Assembly (NCBI RefSeq): GCF_001570905.1
Contig: NZ_BCSO01000016.1
Coordinates: forward strand, 1 to 37,601
Direction of reading: 5' to 3'
Origin: [Zimmermannella] alba NBRC 15616
GTDB taxonomy: Bacteria > Actinomycetota > Actinomycetes > Actinomycetales > Microbacteriaceae
Length of the DNA stretch: 37,601 bases
The notes beneath the pieces are model-generated. The model did no database searches and was not told the origin of the DNA. It worked only from the letters and a program-made list of their open reading frames with translations. The stretch's first letter is position 1; the number at the start of each line of letters is the position of its first letter. Shown here piece after piece: positions 25,596 to 33,133 of the stretch. The position numbers were made by a program, and so were the translations under genes.

Positions 25596-26597
25596 CTAAG
25601 AGACCGCGCAATCTTCGTGAAAGAGGATGTCGTCGCCTGCGATTCGGAAGGCACAGGTGGTCTCCGTGAAGAAGTCCCAGCGGTCGGTCACGGTGTCGCC
25701 TGACGGCGCCGGGTGAGTGTGGTCGACCACGGGTGGCGAAATGTGGGCCAGGCCGTCCTTCCCGAGGGCCGCTTCGGGCGGCGTGACCACTTCGAGACTG
25801 TCGCCGGTGTTCACGAGGTGCTCAAAGGGGCATCCGTTCGCGCGAACGTAGTTCCCGGCCTCGAGACAGTCATTGAACTGGTCGAGGTAGTGCTCGGCGA
25901 GCGCCGGAGGAAAATCCCCGCTGTAGCCATCGGGCAACGTCAGCTCGATCGTGCCGCCATCTGCGGCGAGCATGACCTCGTTCGCTTCATGCTGAATGAG
26001 GCTGCTCTCGGGTCGCGTGACGGGGTAGTTGCCGGGGTACGCGACGACCTCCAGCGAGACAAACACCTGGTCGGTCTCCGTGTGATCCCATTCGATCGTG
26101 GGCCACACAACGTTGTCCGCATCGAGCCCGACATTGAAGTTGTGGAGGACGGGCGACCGGACGCTTGCGTGGACGAGGAGCGGAGCGGTGACTCGGATTC
26201 GTTCATCGGCCATTCGCTCGAGTTGGAACGAGCCGTGCCCCTGCGCCTCGTAGAGGTTATAGGCGACGTGGGCGGTGGCAGAAGTGGGGGAGTCCACGGT
26301 CACGTTGAGGTCGGTGACCTCCAGCCCGTGCGTTGCCGTGCGGAGTCGGGCATCTACCTCGTCGCGAACATCGGAAGACATCGCGTCCTGAGCGGTGAGC
26401 GAGACCACGAGATCAGCGTCCAACGTGGCCAGCGCCTCGAGATACGACTCGGCTGCCGCCGTGAATTCTCGCTCCTTGAACCAGCTTTCAACCGGGCGCC
26501 AGAGCAGGACGAACGCCAGCAGAAGGATCACGATGAGGGCGAGGATGCGTCGCCGGTGACGTCGACGAGCCGCTTCGGTTGTTGGAGCGACTGCCAT
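25596..26597 (-). CDS. membrane-anchored extracytoplasmic protein of unknown function
   Basis: This is a 333-residue protein with a basic N-terminus (ARRRHRRR), one membrane helix (about 17-35, ILALIVILLLAFVLLW) and a large external domain. The part after the helix (AAESYLEALATLDADLVVSL) looks like an NTF2/cystatin-like fold as in DUF4878-type proteins, which is a weak inference. The C-terminal region has four cysteines (NDCLEAGNY, NGCPFEHL, TTCAFRI, HEDCAVS) that could form two disulfides. I do not recognise a specific function. The ATG at 26597 is 7 nt after TAAGAT, implying a leaderless message. A decayed relative follows downstream. Confidence 0.75.
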   Translation of the reverse strand: MAVAPTTEAARRRHRRRILALIVILLLAFVLLWRPVESWFKEREFTAAAESYLEALATLDADLVVSLTAQDAMSSDVRDEVDARLRTATHGLEVTDLNVTVDSPTSATAHVAYNLYEAQGHGSFQLERMADERIRVTAPLLVHASVRSPVLHNFNVGLDADNVVWPTIEWDHTETDQVFVSLEVVAYPGNYPVTRPESSLIQHEANEVMLAADGGTIELTLPDGYSGDFPPALAEHYLDQFNDCLEAGNYVRANGCPFEHLVNTGDSLEVVTPPEAALGKDGLAHISPPVVDHTHPAPSGDTVTDRWDFFTETTCAFRIAGDDILFHEDCAVS

Positions 26598-26610
26598 ACA
26601 CGGGATCTTA
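26595..26610 (-). promoter_or_regulatory. -10 box for leaderless 333-residue protein gene
   Basis: On the minus strand TAAGAT (26610-26605) is followed by 7 nt and the ATG at 26597. Confidence 0.5.
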
Positions 26611-26714
26611 TGACGGTGGCCGGTTTGGCGAATCAATCAGTCGAGTGATTGTGCCGAGCTTCAACGCATACGCGAGAGGTCCTCGGACGCGGTCGTACAG
26701 GTCGAGATAGGGGG

Positions 26715-26765
26715 GGGATGTTCTGTGCCATGCCTCTGATATGCGAGGTGGGCACCGAACATCCC
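26715..26765. repeat. imperfect hairpin in intergenic region
   Basis: A 15-bp stem with one mismatch (26715-26729 with 26751-26765) encloses a loop that itself pairs cctc with gagg. The loop side contains tgcgaggt, also present in the hairpin at 26819-26856. Confidence 0.55.
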
Positions 26766-26818
26766 ACCTTGAGCGTGTTGAACAGGTATCAACGATCGAC
26801 AGCGCGGTGTCGGGAATA

Positions 26819-26856
26819 CACGAAACGTCCCACCTGCGAGGTCGGGACGTTTCGTG
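26819..26856. repeat. perfect hairpin in intergenic region
   Basis: A perfect 13-bp stem (26819-26831 with 26844-26856) continues inward as acct-gcg-aggt with one bulged base. It is the second structure in the 331-bp gap between 26598 and 26928 and ends about 70 bp after the small gene on the minus strand, so one role may be its terminator. Nothing coding is visible in this gap. Confidence 0.6.
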
Positions 26857-26928
26857 GGTGGGGTCAGCCCGTCGATGAGTGACCATGTGGTGCCGCTCGT
26901 GATCTATAGCGACTCACTGTCAGTTGAG

Positions 26929-27276
26929 TCAGATCTGCAGTTCGATGTCGAACTTGTCACCAACAAGCTCGTGTAGACGCTGGGCGAGTTGCTCGCCTCG
27001 TTTCTCCCACTCGGGTTTTGAACCGGGCGGGAAAAAGTCTCCCGTTTCGTAGTCCGAGTAACGGGTGAACTCGTCGCACCACGCTTCAAGGTCTGCAACA
27101 AGTTCATCGCCAAGCAGTCCTCGCCAGTCAACGGTTCCCCACGAACCCAGCCAGCACGCGTCAGACAAAGGCCACGACATCCCATAGTCTGCCTGCATCC
27201 GCAGCATGATTCGCCCCCGAGAGTCGCGGGGAGGCCCCTCTGGGTACGGTTCTTGGCTGACTTGGTTCTGGTTCAT
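26929..27276 (-). CDS. small acidic hypothetical protein
   Basis: This 115-residue protein is rich in Trp, Asp and Glu, with DACWLGSWGTVDWRGLLGDE and FFPPGSKPEWEKRGEQLAQR. It has no membrane segment. The ATG at 27276 overlaps the stop of an upstream reading frame (ATGA), a sign of translational coupling; a TTG at 27282 is the alternative start. The size and coupling would fit an immunity-type partner of an upstream toxin or effector gene now reduced to its 3' end, but that is speculation. I do not recognise the family. Confidence 0.6.
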   Translation of the reverse strand: MNQNQVSQEPYPEGPPRDSRGRIMLRMQADYGMSWPLSDACWLGSWGTVDWRGLLGDELVADLEAWCDEFTRYSDYETGDFFPPGSKPEWEKRGEQLAQRLHELVGDKFDIELQI

Positions 27277-27527
27277 TTGCAATGTGGGCTCGAGGAGGTT
27301 CGGAACGAGGTGATGACGACCCGATTATCCATCGAAACGATGACGCACGGATAGATCGTTTCCACCACGGCACCGTCAGGGTTTTTGAACTGCACAGGAG
27401 GCGGGTACCACCGTGCTTCTGTGTTTTCATCTCGATGGGAACGGTCAAGACATTCATCTCGGGCAGGACGCAGCCCTCTCGCTCCCGACGCTGACAGTTC
27501 GCCTGGCCCAGACGACGACGTCCTCAA
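27273..27527 (-). pseudogene. probable 3' remnant of a gene coupled to the small acidic protein
   Basis: The frame ends [19 protein letters not shown] and VIVSMDNRVVITSFRTSS, which reads like real protein, and its TGA overlaps the next ATG. Upstream the frame turns low quality (Ser/Gly/Arg-rich), with only a TTG start, and then meets the glyA promoter region on the other strand. The likely reading is a 5'-truncated gene, coding from about 27420 down to 27273. Confidence 0.4.
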
Positions 27528-27534
27528 GGCGCGC

Positions 27535-27540
27535 TAAACT
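27535..27540 (+). promoter_or_regulatory. -10 box for glyA-folD
   Basis: TAAACT at 27535-27540 predicts a start near 27547, exactly where the riboswitch sequence begins. The -35 is weak. Confidence 0.5.
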
Positions 27541-27545
27541 CGACC

Positions 27546-27620
27546 TGGCCGCGACTGGCGTTCGGATGGATCACCATCGGGGAGCGGCTCCAACGGATTC
27601 CGAGCCGCACGCCTGGGCTC
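27546..27620 (+). ncRNA. ZTP (pfl) riboswitch upstream of glyA
   Basis: The leader matches the ZTP-riboswitch consensus. It has cgcgactggcg at 27550-27560, an ATGG/CCAT-type helix, the invariant ggggagcgg run at 27579-27587, a gcggctc/gagccgc helix, and the terminal acgcctgggc at 27609-27618. Known family members bind ZMP/ZTP, which accumulate when 10-formyl-THF is short, and switch on folate and one-carbon genes. The downstream ggcac/gtgcc hairpin (27624-27645) before the Shine-Dalgarno may be the expression platform. Confidence 0.85.
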
Positions 27621-27664
27621 GCCGGCACGTTCATTCCGTAGTGCCCAACCGTTTGGAGCAACGC

Positions 27665-28939
27665 ATGTCCAACGCTTTCACCCAGCCCCTGGCTGAGCTC
27701 GACCCCGAGATTCAGGCCGTCCTCGACAAGGAGCTTGCCCGCCAGCGTGGCACGCTCGAAATGATTGCGAGCGAGAACTTCGTCCCCCGCGCCGTTCTTG
27801 AGGCCGTCGGTTCGGTGCTCACGAACAAGTACGCCGAGGGCTACCCGGGCCGCCGCTACTATGGTGGCTGCGAAGAGGTCGATGTCGCTGAGTCGCTCGC
27901 CATCGAGCGCGCCAAGGCTCTCTTCGGTGCCGAGTTTGCGAACGTCCAGCCCCACTCGGGTGCTTCGGCAAACGCTGCCGTCCTCCACGCCATCGCCCGC
28001 CCCGGCGACACCATCCTCGGTCTCTCGCTCGACCACGGCGGCCACCTCACTCACGGCATGAAGATCAACTTCTCGGGCCGTCTCTACAACGTTGTTGCTT
28101 ACGGCGTGGACGAGAACACGAGCCTCGTCGACATGGACGAGGTGCGTCGCCTCGCCGTTGAGCACCAGCCGAAGGTCATCATCGCTGGTTGGTCGGCCTA
28201 CCCGCGTCAGCTCGACTTCGCGAAGTTCCGCGAGATCGCTGACGAGGTCGGCGCCACGCTCTGGGTCGACATGGCACACTTCGCCGGTCTCGTCGCCGCT
28301 GGCCTCCACCCGAGCCCGGTCCCGCACGCCCACGTCGTCTCCTCGACCGTCCACAAGACGATCGGCGGCCCCCGCTCGGGCTTCATCCTCACGAACGACG
28401 CCGACATCGCGAAGAAGCTCAACTCGGCCGTCTTCCCGGGCCAGCAGGGCGGCCCGCTCATGCACGTGATCGCCGGTAAGGCCGTCGCCTTCAAGCTCGC
28501 CGCCACGGACGACTTCAAGGACCGTCAGGCCCGTACCCTCTCGGGTGCGAAGCTTCTCGCCGAGCGTCTCCTCCAGGACGACGTGAAGAACGCGGGCATC
28601 ACGCTGCGTTCGAACGGCACCGATGTGCACCTCGTGCTCGTCGACCTCCGCGACGCCGCGATCGACGGCAAGCAGGCCGAAGACCTCCTCCACCAGGTCG
28701 GCATCACCGTGAACCGCAACTCGGTGCCGAACGACCCGCGCCCGCCGATGGTCACCTCGGGCCTTCGCATCGGCACCCCGGCTCTCGCCACCCGCGGCTT
28801 CGGTGACGAAGAGTTCCGTGAGGTTGCCGACGTCATCGCCCTCGCCCTCCTCCCGAACCCGGACATCGAGTCGCTGCGTGCCCGCACGAAGGCACTCGCC
28901 GACAAGTTCCCGCTCTACGAGGGCCTCGAGCAGTGGTAG
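27665..28939 (+). CDS. glyA: serine hydroxymethyltransferase
   Basis: GlyA interconverts serine and glycine using PLP and THF, producing 5,10-methylene-THF. The 424 residues match the family. Signatures are [60 protein letters not shown] and the PLP-lysine region [18 protein letters not shown] at 27665 has ggag 10 nt upstream and follows the ZTP riboswitch leader. folD starts inside its last codons, so the pair is one operon regulated by Z nucleotides. Confidence 0.97.
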   Translation: MSNAFTQPLAELDPEIQAVLDKELARQRGTLEMIASENFVPRAVLEAVGSVLTNKYAEGYPGRRYYGGCEEVDVAESLAIERAKALFGAEFANVQPHSGASANAAVLHAIARPGDTILGLSLDHGGHLTHGMKINFSGRLYNVVAYGVDENTSLVDMDEVRRLAVEHQPKVIIAGWSAYPRQLDFAKFREIADEVGATLWVDMAHFAGLVAAGLHPSPVPHAHVVSSTVHKTIGGPRSGFILTNDADIAKKLNSAVFPGQQGGPLMHVIAGKAVAFKLAATDDFKDRQARTLSGAKLLAERLLQDDVKNAGITLRSNGTDVHLVLVDLRDAAIDGKQAEDLLHQVGITVNRNSVPNDPRPPMVTSGLRIGTPALATRGFGDEEFREVADVIALALLPNPDIESLRARTKALADKFPLYEGLEQW

Positions 28940-29811
28940 CCGCGAAGCTCGACGGGAAGGCGGCCGCTGCCGCCATCAAGGATGAGCTTCGCGAGCGTGT
29001 CGCGCGGCTGGTTGAGGCCGGGAAGACCCCCGGCCTCGCCACCGTGCTCGTCGGTGACGACCCGGGTTCGCAGTGGTATGTCGCAGGCAAGCACCGTGAC
29101 TGTGCAGAGGTGGGCATCGCCTCCATCCGCGTCGACCTGCCGGAAACGGCAACCCAGGAGGACGTTGAGGCAGCGATCGATCAGCTCAACGCTGACCCGG
29201 CCTGCACTGGCTACATCGTGCAGCTCCCGCTCCCGAAGCACATCGACCAGGACGCCATCATTGGCCGTATTGACCCGGCCAAGGACGCTGACGGCCTCCA
29301 CCCGACGAACCTCGGCTGGCTCGTGCTCAACGTGAACGACGACATCACGACGCCGCTGCCGTGCACCCCCCGCGGCTGTCTCGAACTCCTCGAGCGCAAC
29401 GGTGTCGAGCTTGCCGGCAAGCACATCGTCGTCATCGGCCGCGGCATTACGGTGGGCCGCCCGATGGGCCCACTCGCTACGCGCCGTGAGCACAACGCGA
29501 CGGTGACGCTCTGCCACACGGGCACCCCCGATATCGGTGCGATCGCCCGTCAGGCTGACATCATCGTGGCCGCCGCTGGTGTCCAGGGCATCGTGAAGCC
29601 CGAGTGGGTCAAGCCCGGTGCCGCGGTGCTCGATGTGGGCGTGAGTCGTGCCATCGACCCGGAGACGGGCAAGTCGAAGGTTGTTGGTGACGTCGACCCG
29701 GCAGTGTGGGAGATCGCTGGCCACATCTCGCCGAACCCCGGCGGTGTGGGCCCGATGACTCGCGCGCTCCTGCTCAAGAACGTCGTCGAGATGGCCGAAC
29801 GCCAGGCCTAG
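28933..29811 (+). CDS. folD: methylenetetrahydrofolate dehydrogenase / methenyltetrahydrofolate cyclohydrolase
   Basis: FolD oxidises the 5,10-methylene-THF made by GlyA and hydrolyses it to 10-formyl-THF, the cofactor for PurN and PurH. It has 292 residues. The catalytic Lys lies in [30 protein letters not shown] and [11 protein letters not shown] are family motifs, and [14 protein letters not shown] binds NADP. GRG replaces the more common GRS. GTG at 28933 overlaps the glyA stop by 7 bp. The C-terminal [16 protein letters not shown] is intact. Confidence 0.96.
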   Translation: MVAAKLDGKAAAAAIKDELRERVARLVEAGKTPGLATVLVGDDPGSQWYVAGKHRDCAEVGIASIRVDLPETATQEDVEAAIDQLNADPACTGYIVQLPLPKHIDQDAIIGRIDPAKDADGLHPTNLGWLVLNVNDDITTPLPCTPRGCLELLERNGVELAGKHIVVIGRGITVGRPMGPLATRREHNATVTLCHTGTPDIGAIARQADIIVAAAGVQGIVKPEWVKPGAAVLDVGVSRAIDPETGKSKVVGDVDPAVWEIAGHISPNPGGVGPMTRALLLKNVVEMAERQA

Positions 29812-29886
29812 CCTCGCACCACCCGCCAGCAGAGGCGGCTCCGGCTCCCTCCGTGCGCCTCGGACCCGTCCTCTGGCTGTGCCTTT

Positions 29887-29946
29887 TCTGCGCCAAATGG
29901 TTGGTGCGGTGCCACATATGGCACCGCACCAACCATTTGGCGCAGA
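29887..29946. terminator. 60-bp near-perfect palindrome between convergent folD and galK-like genes
   Basis: A perfect 28-bp stem (29887-29914 with 29919-29946) encloses a 4-nt loop. It lies 75 bp after folD and 84 bp after the end of the minus-strand kinase gene, and can terminate both. Its sequence is unrelated to the ggtcgcagtttcgacc palindrome family. Confidence 0.75.
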
Positions 29947-30029
29947 TTTGTTGTGGTGCGTGGGTGCGTGGGTGCGGACGGCGGCGGGCCGGACGCGGCG
30001 GTCACGGCGGGGAGCCGGGCGGGATGCGA

Positions 30030-31238
30030 TTACAGCTCGCGGCGGGCACCAGCCGCGGAGGACACCTCGTAGACATCCGGTGCCTCCCAACCGTGCTCCG
30101 CGTAGCCCTCGGCAAGGTCCGCACGGAACGCAGGAATCGCATCCACCGGCATGAGCGCAAACACCGAACCGCCGAGGCCGGAGCCCGTCACGCGAGCACC
30201 GCGTGCGCCGTGGGCGCGCGCGAGGTCAACCGTGAACTCAATCCGCTCGGTCGAGACGCCGTAATCTTCGCGCAGTGACGCGTGCGACTGGTCGAGGATG
30301 TCCGCGATTGCGTTCGGGCCGTCCGTGCGCAGCACCCGCGTGAACTCGAGCACGCGCGTGATCTCGGTGATGATGTGGCGGGCACGGCGGTAGACGCGCT
30401 CGTCCATCTCGACATCCGAGGCCTCAAGGTCTTCAAGACGCAGCTCGCGCAGCGACTGCACACCGAGGAGTTCCGCCGCGCGGGCGCAGTCGACACGGCG
30501 TTGCTCAAGCTCCTGCGACCAATTGCGGTGCGACTCGCGCGTGTTCACGATGACCGACTGGAGCTGCGAAGCGGCAAGGTTCGGCACGTCAATCACAGAC
30601 ACGTCATTGCCGCGCGCATCGAAGAAGACGTCCTTGTCTTCCTCCGAGTACAGGCAAATGATGTGGTCGGTGAGGCCAGTCTGCGCGCCAGCTGCCTGCT
30701 GCTCGACGCGCTGCGCGAGGCAAGCAAGGTCGAAGGGGCGGATGTTGAGCTGCCACAGCTCGGAGAGCGCCGTGCCGAGGGCTGCGCAAATCGAGGCCGA
30801 GGAGGACAGGCCACCGCCAATGGGGAGCTCCGTCGAAAGGAAAACGTCAAGGCCCGTGCCGAGGAACACCGACGGATCCGGGTCGTCGCTCGTGTCAGCT
30901 GGGGGGTTCTCACGGCCGTATTCGAGCACCGCCCACACCATGCCAAGCGGGTACGCCTTCCAGGATGCCGTCGGGCCGCTCGGGGTGATCGAAGCGAGCT
31001 CTGCCTCGGCACGTTCCGGCACGAGATCTGTGGCCACCGTGATCTTGCCGTCAGTCCGGGTCGCGACCGCAACCGCGGTGCGCAGCTCAATACCGAAACC
31101 GAAGCCGAGACCATCCTGCTCATCCGTGTGATCACCGATGACGCTCACGCGGCCCGGGGCAGACCACACGCCCTGCGGGTCACGGGCAAACGCCTCACGG
31201 AAGCCCTGAGCAACCTTGAGATTGAGTTCGCGCGACAT
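30030..31238 (-). CDS. galactokinase-family GHMP kinase
   Basis: This 402-residue sugar kinase of the GHMP superfamily is most like galactokinase (galactose to galactose-1-phosphate with ATP). The N-terminal signature is GRVSVIGDHTDEQDG where canonical GalK has GRVNLIGEHTDYNGG, so residues at the sugar-contacting positions differ. The ATP-binding loop PIGGGLSSSAS is canonical, the catalytic-base region reads GAQTGLTDH with Asp retained, and motif 3 is RVTGSGLGGSVFAL. Specificity may therefore be altered. The ATG at 31238 follows a weak gagag; a TAGTCT -10 box lies about 85 bp upstream on the minus strand. No Leloir-pathway partners (galT, galE) are in the window. Confidence 0.85.
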   Translation of the reverse strand: MSRELNLKVAQGFREAFARDPQGVWSAPGRVSVIGDHTDEQDGLGFGFGIELRTAVAVATRTDGKITVATDLVPERAEAELASITPSGPTASWKAYPLGMVWAVLEYGRENPPADTSDDPDPSVFLGTGLDVFLSTELPIGGGLSSSASICAALGTALSELWQLNIRPFDLACLAQRVEQQAAGAQTGLTDHIICLYSEEDKDVFFDARGNDVSVIDVPNLAASQLQSVIVNTRESHRNWSQELEQRRVDCARAAELLGVQSLRELRLEDLEASDVEMDERVYRRARHIITEITRVLEFTRVLRTDGPNAIADILDQSHASLREDYGVSTERIEFTVDLARAHGARGARVTGSGLGGSVFALMPVDAIPAFRADLAEGYAEHGWEAPDVYEVSSAAGARREL

Positions 31239-31600
31239 AGGATTTCAGCTCTCTCACGGGGCAGCGCGTGCCAGCACGCTCCACGAATCTGTGCATACCT
31301 GGATGCAGGCAGCACTTCTGAGACTACGCGCTCTCGCTGACGAAACGCGCGGTTCACGCCAAAGAGTGCTACGGCTCAACTCGTGTGGCCATGGTGCCGC
31401 ACCATCGTCGTTCTTCGAACAGCCACATATTATCTGGGCCCGCTGACCTTCAGCACCGCGCCGAGATCAGCTGCGAATCTCTCGCTGAGACGGCGAAGCG
31501 GTGACGCACCCGTCACTGCTCAACCGCTCCCGAGACGGACCGACCGACACAGTTGCTGTGCGTTCCTTTTCTGTGGGCACAACGTCGGAAAGGCGCAGCA
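31239..31600. other. intergenic region with divergent promoters
   Basis: The 362-bp gap has no convincing gene. On the minus strand TAGTCT (31327-31322) can drive the kinase gene. On the plus strand TATTAT (31428-31433) would give a leader of about 160 nt to the helicase remnant, reminiscent of the long leaders of cold-shock DEAD-box genes. A small atggtg/caccat hairpin lies at 31391-31405. Confidence 0.4.
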
Positions 31601-31979
31601 ATGAACGAACAGATCACCCTCGACACAGCCCCCGAAGTTAGCTTCGCGGAGCTCGGCGTCCCCGCCCGTCTCGTGAACGCCCTCACGAAGCTCGGCAAAT
31701 CCAACGCCTTCCCCATTCAGATCGCCACGCTCCCGTCGACGCTTGAGAGCCGCGATGTCCTCGGCCGCGGCAAGACTGGATCCGGGAAGACACTCGCGTT
31801 CTCGATCCCGCTCGTGTCCCGCCTCTCGGACGAACTCGCCGGTGGCGCTCGCCTGCCCGGGCCGACTCGAAGACCTCATGAAGCAGGGCATCGTGAAGCT
31901 CGACGCCGTGGAGATCGCCGTCCTCGACGAGGCTGACCACATGGCTGACCTCGGCTTCCTGCCGGGCGTAGCCCGGTGA
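31601..31979 (+). pseudogene. DEAD-box RNA helicase remnant
   Basis: The 5' end reads as a normal helicase: [18 protein letters not shown], the Q-motif [11 protein letters not shown], and motif [18 protein letters not shown]. After RLSDELAGG the middle of domain 1 is missing, and in a shifted frame the sequence resumes with [13 protein letters not shown] and motif [16 protein letters not shown], then stops at 31979. Everything after motif II (SAT motif and the whole second RecA domain) is gone. An internal deletion with frameshift plus 3' loss explains this; no function is expected. Confidence 0.85.
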
Positions 31980-32007
31980 ATCGAGACCACCGGCGCGTCT
32001 CAAGACC

Positions 32008-33030
32008 TCACGCGTCGAAGCCGACCGCCTCGCGGAATCCCTTCGAGGCGGCGAGCTTCGCACCGAGTTCGCCAACACGCACGCGCAGCTCCTTGTCGCT
32101 CGTCACCACGAGCACATGACCTGCGCCCGCACCAGCATCCCGAAGCTCCGCAATGAGGTGCTCGGTGACCCTCACAATGTGATCGTCGCCTGCGCTGGGG
32201 GAACGGTGCACGTGGACGAGCCCGTCGCGGCCGCGGTCAGCACGGCACGCAGCTCCTTCAAGCACGAGGTGCACCTCGGGCCAGACACGCGCCGCATCCA
32301 GTCCGAAGAGCTCTGCCGGGAGCCCCTCGGCGAGCAGTTCGTGGATGCGGTCGATGAGCTGTTCGCTCGCACCAGCCCGGTCTCGCCACCAGCCATCCGG
32401 CACTGAACCAACAAGGTTTGCGGTGTCGATGACGATGCGGGGCCGGGCAACGAGGAGTGACCGAAGATTCGGCCATGCCCGCCCGAATGCGGGGTGGAGC
32501 GCGAGCCGCTCAACGTGGTCGGGGCGCACCCAGGCGATCCCGGCGCTCTCTTCGTCTCCGGGCCGAGCCTCGACGGTGCGAGTGGTCTCACCGAGCACGG
32601 TCGTGTACCGCCAAAATCCGAGATCCAGCACGTGGCTCGCAAGCGGGGAAACTGCATCCGCCGGAACACAGCTCTCTTCTTCAGCCTCACGCAGCGCGCC
32701 CGCAACCGGCGACTCGTCAGCGTGGATCGCGCCGCCGGGGATGCCCCAGGTATCGCCGTGGTGGCTCCAGACGGCCCGATGCTGCAAGAGCACCCCTCGC
32801 GAGCGGTCGATGAGGAGGAGTCCCGCTGCGCCGTGGCGTCCCCAGACGCGCTCGCCGTTCGGACCTTCGGTCCAGCCTTCGCCAGAGTCTGGCGGGAGGG
32901 GAGTGGACGGCCCACGCGGGGGTTCGGCCTGGATGCCGGCCCCGTAGCCCGGGACGTGGTCGATGAGTTCAGCCTCGAGGGGCGGCTCGCCCGGCAGCAC
33001 GCGCTTCGTGTCGTCGTGTGACTCGTGCAT
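32008..33030 (-). CDS. Nudix hydrolase fused to a NYN/PIN-like domain
   Basis: This is a 340-residue two-domain protein. Residues about 60-205 form a Nudix domain (VWGRHGAAGLLLIDRSRGVL), with the Nudix box GGAIHADESPVAGALREAEE continuing EESCV; Cys replaces the usual Gly near its end. Residues about 215-340 look like a NYN or PIN-type nuclease domain: RPRIVIDTANLVG with the first acidic residue, and HVLVVTSDKELRVRVGELGA with a later SD pair. A nucleotide-pool or RNA-end-processing function is plausible but substrate is unknown. ATG at 33030 has gaggagg upstream; the gene is divergent from the NRAMP transporter. Confidence 0.82.
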   Translation of the reverse strand: MHESHDDTKRVLPGEPPLEAELIDHVPGYGAGIQAEPPRGPSTPLPPDSGEGWTEGPNGERVWGRHGAAGLLLIDRSRGVLLQHRAVWSHHGDTWGIPGGAIHADESPVAGALREAEEESCVPADAVSPLASHVLDLGFWRYTTVLGETTRTVEARPGDEESAGIAWVRPDHVERLALHPAFGRAWPNLRSLLVARPRIVIDTANLVGSVPDGWWRDRAGASEQLIDRIHELLAEGLPAELFGLDAARVWPEVHLVLEGAACRADRGRDGLVHVHRSPSAGDDHIVRVTEHLIAELRDAGAGAGHVLVVTSDKELRVRVGELGAKLAASKGFREAVGFDA

Positions 33031-33077
33031 CCGGTTTCCTCCTCGTGCTGTCACGGTACGTGATGGAGGTGACGAAA

Positions 33078-33106
33078 TTGCGAGAACGGGCGAGGACTCA
33101 TAACGT
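33078..33106 (+). promoter_or_regulatory. promoter of NRAMP transporter
   Basis: TTGCGA (33078-33083), 17 nt, then TAACGT (33101-33106) make a good promoter with the start near 33113, 20 nt before the ATG. No clear MntR-type operator was recognised. Confidence 0.6.
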
Positions 33107-33133
33107 TGATGCCCCAAGGTGTGAAGGAGCCCG

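Noticed and set aside
28933-29811. Non-functional FolD because GRG replaces GRS in the NADP motif
   Set aside because: The Gly variant appears tolerated in actinobacterial FolD and all catalytic residues are present.
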